NCBI RefSeq assembly: GCF_016735515.1
Contig: NZ_JAERQZ010000001.1
Location: 1,550,001 to 1,614,000 of the forward strand
Length of the DNA: 64,000 bases
Reading direction: 5' to 3'
Origin: Piscinibacter sp. HJYY11
GTDB lineage: Bacteria > Pseudomonadota > Gammaproteobacteria > Burkholderiales > Burkholderiaceae_C
Program-made: the position numbers and the translations under genes
Notes under the pieces: model-generated
Told to the model about the DNA's origin: nothing
The model's database searches: none
Seen by the model: the letters and a program-made list of their open reading frames with translations, nothing else
Shown: piece after piece, positions 57,205-64,000 of the stretch
Numbering within the stretch: the first letter of the stretch is position 1
Layout: each line of letters begins with the position of its first letter

Positions 57205-58964
57205 GACTCACCCTCGACCTGCTCAACGCGGCACCCGCCGACGAGGCGGTGCAGATGCTCGCAGGGGTCTACGAGCATTCGCCGTGGATCGCGAGGAAGG
57301 CGCTGAGCCAACGGCCGTTCAAGTCGCTCGCCGCGTTGAAGTACGCCCTGGCGCAAACGGTGCGTGAGGCAGAGCCCGACCAGCAGCTGGCGCTCATCAA
57401 GGCTCACCCCGAGCTGGCCGGCAAGCTTGCCGAGCAAGGCCAGCTCACGGCAGAGTCGTCGCACGAGCAGCAGACCGCCGGCCTCAAGGCTTGCTCGCCA
57501 GAAGAGCTGGCCGCGATCCAGCGCCTCAACGCGGAGTACAGCGCTAAGTTCGGCTGGCCCTTCATCCTGGCCGTGCGCGGCCCACGCGGCACCGGCCTGA
57601 CCCGGCAGCAGATCATTTCCACCTTCGCACGCCGCCTCGAGGGCCATGCCGATTTCGAGCGTGCCGAGTGCCTGCGCAACATCCACCGCATCGCCGAGAT
57701 CCGCCTGAACGACAAGTTCGGCGTCGAGCCCACGCTCGGGAACCAGGTGTGGGACTGCGCCGAACTGCTCGCGCAGCACAGCGACGTCGATGACGCCCTC
57801 ACCGTCACCTACCTCACCCCTGCGCACATCGCCTGCCAGCACCAGCTGGTGCGCTGGATGAAGGACTGCGGATTCGACGAGGTGGAGGTCGATGCGGTGG
57901 GCAACGTGGTGGGCGTCTACCACGGCAGCACGCCCGACGCGCCGCGCCTGCTCACCGGCAGCCACTTCGACACCGTGCGCAACGGCGGCAAGTACGACGG
58001 CCGGCTCGGCATCTTCGTGCCGATGGTCTGTGTACGCGAGCTGCACCTGCAGCAGAAGCGCCTGCCCTTTGGCATCGAAGTCATCGGCTTCGCCGAAGAG
58101 GAAGGCCAGCGCTACAAGGCGACCTTCCTCGGCTCGGGCGCGGTGATCGGCCGCTTCGACCAAGGCTGGCTCGACCAGCGCGATGCCGAGGGCATCACCA
58201 TGCGCGACGCCATGGCCACCGCCGGCCTCGACCCCAAGCGCATCGCGTGGATGGAGCGCCACCCCTCGCGCTACCTCGGTTTCGTCGAGGTGCACATCGA
58301 GCAGGGGCCGGTGCTCAACGAGATCGACCTGCCGCTGGGCGTCGTCACCTCGATCAACGGCAGCGTGCGCATGCTGGGCGAGATGATCGGCACCGCGAGC
58401 CACGCCGGCACCACGCCGATGGACCGCCGGCGCGATGCGGCAGCAGCGGTGGCCGAGCTGGTGCTCTTCGTCGAGAAGCGGGCGCAACAGGTCCCCAACC
58501 TCGTCGGCACGGTCGGCATGCTGGAAGTGCCTGCTGGCTCGATCAACGTGGTGCCGGGCCGCTGCATGTTCAGCCTCGACATCCGCGCGACCACCGACGA
58601 GGTGCGCGATGCGATGGTCCACGACGTGCTCGCCGAAGTGCGCAAGATCACCGAGCGCCGCGGCCTGCATTGCACGCTCGAGGAGTCGCTGCGCGCCCCG
58701 GCCGCCCCGAGCGCGCCCGAGTGGCAGCAGCGCTGGGAACGCGCCGTCGAGTCCCTCGGCCTGCCCGTGTACCGCATGCCCAGTGGCGCCGGCCACGACG
58801 CGATGAAGATGCACGAGGTGATGCCGCAGGCCATGCTCTTCCTGCGCGGCGGCAATTCCGGCATCAGCCACAACCCCCTCGAGACCATCACGAGCGACGA
58901 CGCGCAGCTGTGCGTCGAGGCCTTCCAGACCCTGCTTACTCAACTGGCGGAGGAACGCTCATGA
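57201..58964 (+). CDS. Fused OHCU decarboxylase / allantoate amidohydrolase (UraD-AllC)
   Basis: 587 residues in two enzymes. The UraD part (about 1-168) has HPELAGKLAEQG with the probable catalytic His69 and the FGWPFILAVRG motif (about 118-128). The AllC part (about 175-587) is an M20-family amidohydrolase with all metal ligands: His255 (GSHFDTV), Asp266 (GKYDGRLG), Glu in FAEEEGQR, His in FVEVHIEQGP and His in GISHNPLE. OHCU would become S-allantoin, and allantoate would lose ammonia and CO2 toward ureidoglycine. PuuE supplies the reaction between the two halves. Such fusions are known from related betaproteobacteria. Confidence 0.93.
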   Translation: MRLTLDLLNAAPADEAVQMLAGVYEHSPWIARKALSQRPFKSLAALKYALAQTVREAEPDQQLALIKAHPELAGKLAEQGQLTAESSHEQQTAGLKACSPEELAAIQRLNAEYSAKFGWPFILAVRGPRGTGLTRQQIISTFARRLEGHADFERAECLRNIHRIAEIRLNDKFGVEPTLGNQVWDCAELLAQHSDVDDALTVTYLTPAHIACQHQLVRWMKDCGFDEVEVDAVGNVVGVYHGSTPDAPRLLTGSHFDTVRNGGKYDGRLGIFVPMVCVRELHLQQKRLPFGIEVIGFAEEEGQRYKATFLGSGAVIGRFDQGWLDQRDAEGITMRDAMATAGLDPKRIAWMERHPSRYLGFVEVHIEQGPVLNEIDLPLGVVTSINGSVRMLGEMIGTASHAGTTPMDRRRDAAAAVAELVLFVEKRAQQVPNLVGTVGMLEVPAGSINVVPGRCMFSLDIRATTDEVRDAMVHDVLAEVRKITERRGLHCTLEESLRAPAAPSAPEWQQRWERAVESLGLPVYRMPSGAGHDAMKMHEVMPQAMLFLRGGNSGISHNPLETITSDDAQLCVEAFQTLLTQLAEERS

Positions 58965-60184
58965 GCCGCCATCACGATCTCGACACCTGGATCGACCAGC
59001 ACTTCAACGAGCAAGTGCGGTTTCTCCAGGCGCTGGTTCAAGTTCCCACTGACACGCCACCGGGCAACAACGCCCCGCATGCCGAGCGCACCGCCGAGCT
59101 GTTGCTCGGCTTCGACATGGAAGCCGAACGCCATCCGGTACCCGAGAGCGAGGTGCGCGCCCACGGCCTGCAGTCGGTCACCAACCTGATCGTGCGCCGC
59201 CAATACGGCGAGGGCACGACCATCGCCCTCAACGCCCACGGCGACGTGGTGCCACCCGGCGAAGGCTGGGTGCACGACCCCTATGGCGGCGAAGTCGAAG
59301 ACGGCAAGCTATACGGCCGCGCCGCCGCGGTGAGCAAGAGCGATTTCGCCACCTTCACCTTCGCGGTGCGCGCGCTCGAATCGCTGGGCGCGCCGCTCAA
59401 GGGCGGCGTGGAGCTGCACTTCACCTACGACGAAGAGTTCGGCGGCGAGCTCGGCCCCGGCTGGCTGCTGAAGCACAAGCTGACGAAGCCCGACTACCTG
59501 ATCGCCGCCGGCTTCAGCTACGAGGTCGTCACCGCACACAACGGCTGCCTGCAGATGGAAGTGACGGTGCACGGCAAGATGGCGCACGCCGCCATCCCGA
59601 CCACCGGCGTCGACGCGTTGCAAGGCGCGGTCGCCATCCTCAACGCACTCTACGCCCAGAACACGCTCTACCGGCAGACCACGTCGAAGGTGCCGGGCAT
59701 CACCCACCCCTACCTCAACGTCGGCCGCATCGAAGGCGGCACCAACACCAACGTCGTGCCGGGCAAGGTGGTGCTCAAGCTCGACCGCCGCATGATCCCC
59801 GAGGAAGACCCGGTCACGGTCGAAGCCAGCATCCGCCAGGTGATCGCCGACGCCGCGGCTTCCTTCCCCGGGATCACGGTCGACATCAAGCGCCTGCTGC
59901 TGGCCCACTCGCTCAAGCCCCTGCCCGGCAACAAGCCGCTGGTGGAGGCCTTGCAGAAGAATGCGCAGGCCGTGTTCGGCGAAGCGATTCCCGCGATGGG
60001 CACGCCGCTCTACACCGACGTGCGCCTCTACTGCGCTCAAGGAATCCCCGCTGTCATCTACGGGGCGGGGCCGCGTACCGTGCTGGAGTCGAATGCCAAG
60101 CGCGCCGACGAACATCTCGTGCTCGAAGACCTGCGCCGCGCCACCAAGGTGGTGGCGCGCACCCTCTACGACCTGTTGAGCTGA
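58961..60184 (+). CDS. M20-family (ArgE/DapE/CPG2-like) protein with altered metal site, role in purine locus unknown
   Basis: 407 residues, full length for M20 peptidases and deacylases. The first ligand motif is present (ALNAHGDVVPP, about 89-99) and the catalytic pair TYDEEFGGE is intact (about 155-163). Three other sites differ from the family pattern by eye. GRGxxDMKGG reads GRAAAVSKSD (bridging Asp to Val), the later GEPT segment reads AGFS (Glu to Gly), and the C-terminal AHxPDE reads AKRADE (His to Lys). The GKMAHAA dimer-interface His remains. It overlaps uraD-allC by four bases and stands 2 nt before the importer gene, so it belongs to the pathway, yet canonical two-zinc hydrolysis looks doubtful. 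Confidence 0.8.
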   Translation: MSRHHDLDTWIDQHFNEQVRFLQALVQVPTDTPPGNNAPHAERTAELLLGFDMEAERHPVPESEVRAHGLQSVTNLIVRRQYGEGTTIALNAHGDVVPPGEGWVHDPYGGEVEDGKLYGRAAAVSKSDFATFTFAVRALESLGAPLKGGVELHFTYDEEFGGELGPGWLLKHKLTKPDYLIAAGFSYEVVTAHNGCLQMEVTVHGKMAHAAIPTTGVDALQGAVAILNALYAQNTLYRQTTSKVPGITHPYLNVGRIEGGTNTNVVPGKVVLKLDRRMIPEEDPVTVEASIRQVIADAAASFPGITVDIKRLLLAHSLKPLPGNKPLVEALQKNAQAVFGEAIPAMGTPLYTDVRLYCAQGIPAVIYGAGPRTVLESNAKRADEHLVLEDLRRATKVVARTLYDLLS

Positions 60185-60186
60185 CG

Positions 60187-61701
60187 ATGCTCCGACTTGA
60201 ACTGATCAAGCTCAGCAAGACCTACCCAGCGGTCAAAGCCAATGACCAGGTGAGCCTGCGCGTGAAGCCAGGCGAGATCCACGCGGTGCTGGGCGAGAAC
60301 GGCGCGGGCAAGTCCACGCTGATGAAGATGATCTACGGCGCGGTGCGGCCCGACGAAGGCGAGATCCGCTGGAACGGCGAGGCGGTGCAGGTCCGCACGC
60401 CGGCCGAGGCGCGCGCCTTGGGCATCAGCATGGTGTTCCAGCACTTCAGCCTCTTCGACACGCTCACCGCGGCCGAGAACGTGTGGCTGGGGCTCGACAA
60501 GTCGCTCACGCTCGCCGAGGTGACCGAGCGCATCACCAAGGTCTCCAAGGACTACGGCCTCGACGTCGAGCCGCTGCGCCCGGTGCACACGCTCTCGGTC
60601 GGCGAACGCCAGCGGGTCGAGATCGTGCGCGCGCTGATGACCTCGCCCAAGCTGCTCATCCTCGACGAGCCCACCTCGGTGCTCACGCCCCAGGCGGTGG
60701 AGACGCTCTTCGTCACGCTGCGCAAGCTCGCGAGCGAGGGCTGCAGCATCCTCTACATCAGCCACAAGCTCGACGAGATCCGCGCGCTGTGCCACCACTG
60801 CACCGTGCTGCGCGGCGGCCGCGTGACCGGCGAAGTCGACCCGACAAAAGAGACGAACGCGAGCCTGTCGCGTCTGATGATCGGCGCCGAGCCGCCCCAG
60901 CTCAAGCACGAGCCGCGCGCGCCAGGCGACGTGGTGCTCGCGGTGAAAGACCTCACGCTGCCCAAGCTCGACCAGTTCGGCATGAACCTGAGCAACATCG
61001 GCTTCGAGGTGCGAGCCGGCGAGATCGTCGGCATCGCGGGCGTCTCGGGCAATGGCCAGCAGGAGCTGATGGCCGCCCTCTCGGGCGAAGACACGCGGGC
61101 CGCCGCAGCGAGCATCCAGCTCTTCGGCCAGCCGATCGCGCACAAGCCGCCGCAGGTGCGCCGCGCTGCGGGCCTGAACTTCGTGCCCGAGGAACGACTC
61201 GGCCGCGGCGCCGTGCCCACGCTCTCGCTGGCGCAGAACACCCTGCTCACCCGCACCGAAGCGGTCGGCAAGGGCGGCTGGCTGCGCACCGCGCAGGTCC
61301 AGGCGCTGGCCCAATCGCTGATCGCGCGCTTCAACGTCAAGGCGGGTGGCCCGCACGCCGCGGCCAAGAGCCTGTCGGGCGGCAACCTGCAGAAGTTCCT
61401 GGTCGGCCGGGAGATCGATGCCCAGCCGAAGCTCCTGATCGTGTCGCAACCCACCTGGGGCGTGGACGTGGGCGCCGCGGCGCAGATCCGCGGCGAGCTG
61501 CTGAAGCTGCGGGATGCCGGCTGCGCCCTGCTGGTGGTGAGCGAAGAGCTGGACGAGCTCTTCGAGATCAGCGACCGGCTGCTTGTCATCGCGCAGGGGC
61601 GGGTGTCGCCGTCCATCGCCACGCGCGACGCCACCATTCCGCAGATCGGTGCCTGGATGTCGGGGCTGTGGACACAAGAGGCCTCGCATGCTGAAGCTTG
61701 A
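60187..61701 (+). CDS. Nucleoside-type ABC importer, double ATPase (NupO/YufO-like)
   Basis: 504 residues with two fused ABC domains. The first has Walker A GENGAGKST (about 37-45), QHFSLFDTLTAAENVWLG (about 87-104), signature LSVGERQRVE (about 137-146) and Walker B LLILDEPTSVL. The second has the degenerate P-loop GVSGNGQQEL (about 291-300), signature LSGGNLQKFL (about 397-406) and VSQPTWGVDVG, as is usual in this family. Members energise uptake of purine nucleosides or related compounds with BmpA-type receptors. Here the cargo is probably a purine or nucleoside feeding the adjacent urate pathway. Confidence 0.9.
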   Translation: MLRLELIKLSKTYPAVKANDQVSLRVKPGEIHAVLGENGAGKSTLMKMIYGAVRPDEGEIRWNGEAVQVRTPAEARALGISMVFQHFSLFDTLTAAENVWLGLDKSLTLAEVTERITKVSKDYGLDVEPLRPVHTLSVGERQRVEIVRALMTSPKLLILDEPTSVLTPQAVETLFVTLRKLASEGCSILYISHKLDEIRALCHHCTVLRGGRVTGEVDPTKETNASLSRLMIGAEPPQLKHEPRAPGDVVLAVKDLTLPKLDQFGMNLSNIGFEVRAGEIVGIAGVSGNGQQELMAALSGEDTRAAAASIQLFGQPIAHKPPQVRRAAGLNFVPEERLGRGAVPTLSLAQNTLLTRTEAVGKGGWLRTAQVQALAQSLIARFNVKAGGPHAAAKSLSGGNLQKFLVGREIDAQPKLLIVSQPTWGVDVGAAAQIRGELLKLRDAGCALLVVSEELDELFEISDRLLVIAQGRVSPSIATRDATIPQIGAWMSGLWTQEASHAEA

Positions 61702-62767
61702 GACCAAACCCGAACCGAGCCGGTGGATGTCGGTGCTGTCGCCGGTGCTGGCGCTGGCCATCACCGTGCTGATCGGCATCGTGCTCTTTGCCGTACTCGG
61801 CAAGGACCCGATCCGCGGCCTGCAGGCCTTCTTCGTCGAGCCGATCAAGAGCGTCTATGCGCTCACCGAGCTGGCGATGAAGGCCACCCCGTTGCTGCTG
61901 ATCGCGCTCGGCCTCGCGGTGTGCTTCCGCTCGAACGTGTGGAACATCGGTGCCGAGGGGCAGTTCATCCTCGGCGCCATCTTCGCGAGCGGCGTGGCGA
62001 TGATGGCCGGCAAGGAGACGAGCCGCTTCATCGTGGTCGCCATCCTGCTGGCCGGCGTGCTCGGCGGCATGCTGTGGGCCGGCATCGTCGCCTTCCTGCG
62101 CGACAAGGCCAACGCGAGCGAGATCCTGGTGAGCCTCATGCTCGTCTACGTGGCCGACATGGTGCTGAGCTACCTGGTCTACGGCCCGTGGAAGGACCCG
62201 GCCGGCTACAACTTCCCGCAGACGATCAACTTCCTGCCGGTCACGCAGATCCCGAAGCTCGCGACGGGCTTCCGCGTGAACATCGGGCTCCTGATCGCAC
62301 TCGCCTGCGTGGCGCTCTTCTGGCTGTTCCTCTTCCGCAGCTACGCGGGGTATCAGTTGCAAGTCGGTGGCCTTGCGCCCGCCGCCGCGCGTTACGCCGG
62401 CTTCTCGTCGCGCAAGGCGCTGTGGACGGCGCTGCTACTCTCGGGCGGCATGGCCGGCCTCGCCGGGGCACTCGAAGCGGCCGGGCCGCTCGGCCAGCTC
62501 ACGCCGCACGTGCCGGCCGGCTACGGCTTCGCGGCCATCATCGTGGCCTTCGTCGGGCGGCTGCACCCCGTGGGCATTGTGTTCTCGGCGATCCTCATGA
62601 GCATGTTCTACATCGGCGGCGAGCTCGCGCAGTCGCGCCTGGGCCTGCCCAAGTCGCTGACCGGTGTGTTCCAGGGCCTGCTGCTCTTCACGCTGCTGGC
62701 CTGCGACACCCTCATCCACTACCGCGTGCGCTGGGTCTCGCGCCACGCCACCGCCCGGGCCGCCTGA
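61688..62767 (+). CDS. Nucleoside-type ABC importer permease 1
   Basis: 359 residues with about nine membrane helices. It has the BPD_transp_2 features of nucleoside permeases: FRSNVWNIGAEGQFILGAIFASG (in pieces), ANASEILVSLMLVYVADMVLSYLVYGPWKDP (in pieces) and GYGFAAIIVAFVGRLHPVGIVFSAILMSMFYIGGE (in pieces). The ATG at 61688 overlaps the ATPase gene by 14 nt and the stop overlaps the next start (TGATG). Confidence 0.93.
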   Translation: MLKLETKPEPSRWMSVLSPVLALAITVLIGIVLFAVLGKDPIRGLQAFFVEPIKSVYALTELAMKATPLLLIALGLAVCFRSNVWNIGAEGQFILGAIFASGVAMMAGKETSRFIVVAILLAGVLGGMLWAGIVAFLRDKANASEILVSLMLVYVADMVLSYLVYGPWKDPAGYNFPQTINFLPVTQIPKLATGFRVNIGLLIALACVALFWLFLFRSYAGYQLQVGGLAPAAARYAGFSSRKALWTALLLSGGMAGLAGALEAAGPLGQLTPHVPAGYGFAAIIVAFVGRLHPVGIVFSAILMSMFYIGGELAQSRLGLPKSLTGVFQGLLLFTLLACDTLIHYRVRWVSRHATARAA

Positions 62768-63687
62768 TGGACGCCTTCGCCCTGCTCATCGCCGCCACGC
62801 TCAATGCGGGCACCGTGATCGCGTTCGCCGCGCTCGGCCTGCTCATCAACGAGCGGGCCGGGATCGTCAACCTCGGCGCCGAAGGGATGATGCTGGTGGC
62901 CGCCATCGCCGGCTTCGCGGTCGCGGTGCACACCGGCAACCCGTGGCTCGGCCTCGCCGCCGGCGCGCTGGCGGGCGCGCTGCTCGCCGCGCTCTTCGGC
63001 CTGCTCGTGATCTGGCTCAACACCAACCAGTACGCCACCGGCCTGGCGCTGAGCCTCTTCGGCGCCGGCTTCTCCGCCTTCATCGGCATCCGCTACACGC
63101 AGGAGCGGCTGCCCGAGCGGCCGCCGATGCACATCCCGCTGGTCGGCGACATCCCGTTCATCGGGCCGGCTCTCTTCCGCCAGCATGCGATGGTCTACAT
63201 CGCCATCGCGCTCACGGTCGCGCTGGCCTGGTTCCTCTACCGCTCGCGCTCGGGGCTGGTGCTGCGGGCGGTGGGCGAGTCACCCGAGTCCGCCCATGCG
63301 CTCGGCTACCCGGTGCGGCGCATCCGCCTGCTGGCGGTGATGGTCGGTGGCGCGCTGTGCGGCATCTCGGGCGCCTACATCTCGACGGTCTACACGCCGC
63401 TGTGGGTCGAGGGCATGGTGGCCGGCAAGGGCTGGATCGCGCTGGCCCTCACCACCTTTGCGACCTGGCGTCCGGCACGGGTATTGCTCGGCGCCTACCT
63501 GTTCGGCGGTGTGACCATGCTGCAGTTCCACCTGCAAGGCGAAGGCGTTCAGATCTCGAGCCAGTTGCTGACCATGCTGCCCTACCTCGCCACCATCGTG
63601 GTGCTGGTGCTGATCTCGCGCAACGCCACCTGGATCCGCGTGAACATGCCGGCCTCGCTGGGCAAGCCGTTCTTTCCTGGGAGCTGA
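62767..63687 (+). CDS. Nucleoside-type ABC importer permease 2
   Basis: 306 residues with about eight membrane helices. It begins TLNAGTVIAFAALGLLINERAGIVNLGAEGMMLVAAIAGF (in pieces) and carries YATGLALSLFGAGFSAFIG and AVGESPESAHALGYPVRRIRLLAVMVGGALCGISGAYIS (in pieces), typical of the second permease of BmpA-dependent systems. It forms the channel with permease 1. Confidence 0.93.
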   Translation: MDAFALLIAATLNAGTVIAFAALGLLINERAGIVNLGAEGMMLVAAIAGFAVAVHTGNPWLGLAAGALAGALLAALFGLLVIWLNTNQYATGLALSLFGAGFSAFIGIRYTQERLPERPPMHIPLVGDIPFIGPALFRQHAMVYIAIALTVALAWFLYRSRSGLVLRAVGESPESAHALGYPVRRIRLLAVMVGGALCGISGAYISTVYTPLWVEGMVAGKGWIALALTTFATWRPARVLLGAYLFGGVTMLQFHLQGEGVQISSQLLTMLPYLATIVVLVLISRNATWIRVNMPASLGKPFFPGS

Positions 63688-63755
63688 TAATTCCAAGTGC
63701 TGTTCGCACCCATCGTTGCTCGCGCCAAAAGCGCTGTCCTTCATCTGGAGAAGAC

Positions 63756-64000
63756 ATGACCTCATCCACAAAACGTTCCCTGCTGAAGATCGCAGGGTGG
63801 AGCACCCTGGCAGCCGCTGCTGCACTGGTGGGCTGCGGCAAGAAGGAAGAAGCGGCAGCGCCCGCGGCTTCGGCGCCCGTGGCCGCTTCGGCACCGGCCA
63901 AGCCGGCGCCGCTGAAGATCGCCTTCGCCTACATCGGCCCGGTGGGCGATGGCGGCTGGACCTTCGCCCACGACAACGGTCGCAAGGCGATCGAGAAGGA
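63756..64000 (+). CDS. BMP-family (BmpA/PnrA-like) substrate-binding lipoprotein, 3' end beyond window
   Basis: The first 81 codons are in the window. The lipobox ALVGC puts the acylated residue at Cys27, followed by an Ala/Pro-rich spacer and then APLKIAFAYIGPVGDGGWTFAHDNGRKAIEKE (in pieces), the usual opening of BmpA/PnrA nucleoside receptors with the GPVGDGGWT ligand loop. GGAG lies 6 nt before the ATG. It is the receptor of the importer encoded by the three genes upstream, 68 nt after the last permease. The frame is still open at base 64000. Confidence 0.93.
   Translation, partial: MTSSTKRSLLKIAGWSTLAAAAALVGCGKKEEAAAPAASAPVAASAPAKPAPLKIAFAYIGPVGDGGWTFAHDNGRKAIEK

Noticed and set aside
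60187-61701. Degenerate second P-loop of the double ATPase as a sign of decay
   Set aside because: A GVSGNGQ-type second P-loop is the normal state for nucleoside- and ribose-type double ATPases.

Overview
The window is a gene-dense, GC-rich (strong G/C third-position bias) stretch of a betaproteobacterial chromosome. The gene content points to Burkholderiales, probably the Rubrivivax/Rhizobacter/Sphaerotilaceae or Comamonadaceae side: an orphan Bug-type (TctC) receptor, a YaeQ protein, a UraD-AllC fusion, ribF/ileS/lspA, and many Liv-type ABC genes. This placement is inferred from gene families, not from a 16S or marker search. I see no rRNA, tRNA, CRISPR array, insertion sequence or prophage. 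The window opens inside (or at the very start of) a flavoprotein gene and closes inside a BmpA-type lipoprotein gene.

Layout. 1-15 kb: a FAD-dependent oxidoreductase, a 7TM-DISM/GGDEF diguanylate cyclase, rsgA, a small membrane protein, a 2OG-Fe dioxygenase, a hemolysin III-type membrane protein, a DUF985 cupin overlapping a VF530-type protein, a small outer-membrane barrel, an S4-domain protein, an LLM flavin oxidoreductase, a cold-shock protein, a curA-like reductase and a five-PAS hybrid histidine kinase. 15-29 kb: a subtilase lipoprotein translationally coupled to a PrcB-like lipoprotein, an M3 dipeptidase, a thioesterase, a histone-H1-tailed small protein, yaeQ, a GNAT protein, an S9 oligopeptidase, a DUF924 protein, a type-B carboxylesterase lipoprotein (TTG start) and an acyl-CoA synthetase (GTG start). 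29.1-29.5 kb holds the remnant of a PQQ-type sugar dehydrogenase.

30-36.4 kb is a catabolic-looking cluster: a LysR regulator diverges from a class III CoA-transferase, a DUF1254 protein, a Bug receptor and a second carboxylesterase, with two GTGATCAC palindromes in the shared promoter region. 36.4-48.6 kb holds the housekeeping genes lspA, ileS and ribF. The usual ribF-ileS adjacency is broken by a 7.2-kb module (aldehyde dehydrogenase, complete Liv-type ABC importer, AraC/FeaR-like activator). 48.6-53.9 kb is housekeeping and small regulators: an rsuA-family gene, xthA, a retropepsin-like protease, yajQ, murB, and a VOC protein with a divergent TetR repressor.

53.9-64 kb is a purine (urate/allantoin) degradation and uptake locus. 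puuD (membrane urate oxidase with its own cytochrome c domain) and uraH are transcribed leftward. A GntR regulator, puuE (allantoinase), a uraD-allC fusion, an M20-family protein with eroded metal ligands, a nucleoside-type ABC importer (ATPase plus two permeases) and its BmpA-like lipoprotein run rightward with overlapping or nearly overlapping ends. Together they would import a purine or nucleoside and convert urate via 5-hydroxyisourate, OHCU, allantoin and allantoate to ureidoglycine/ureidoglycolate. The M20 protein is the one member without an obvious role and is the best lead in the window.
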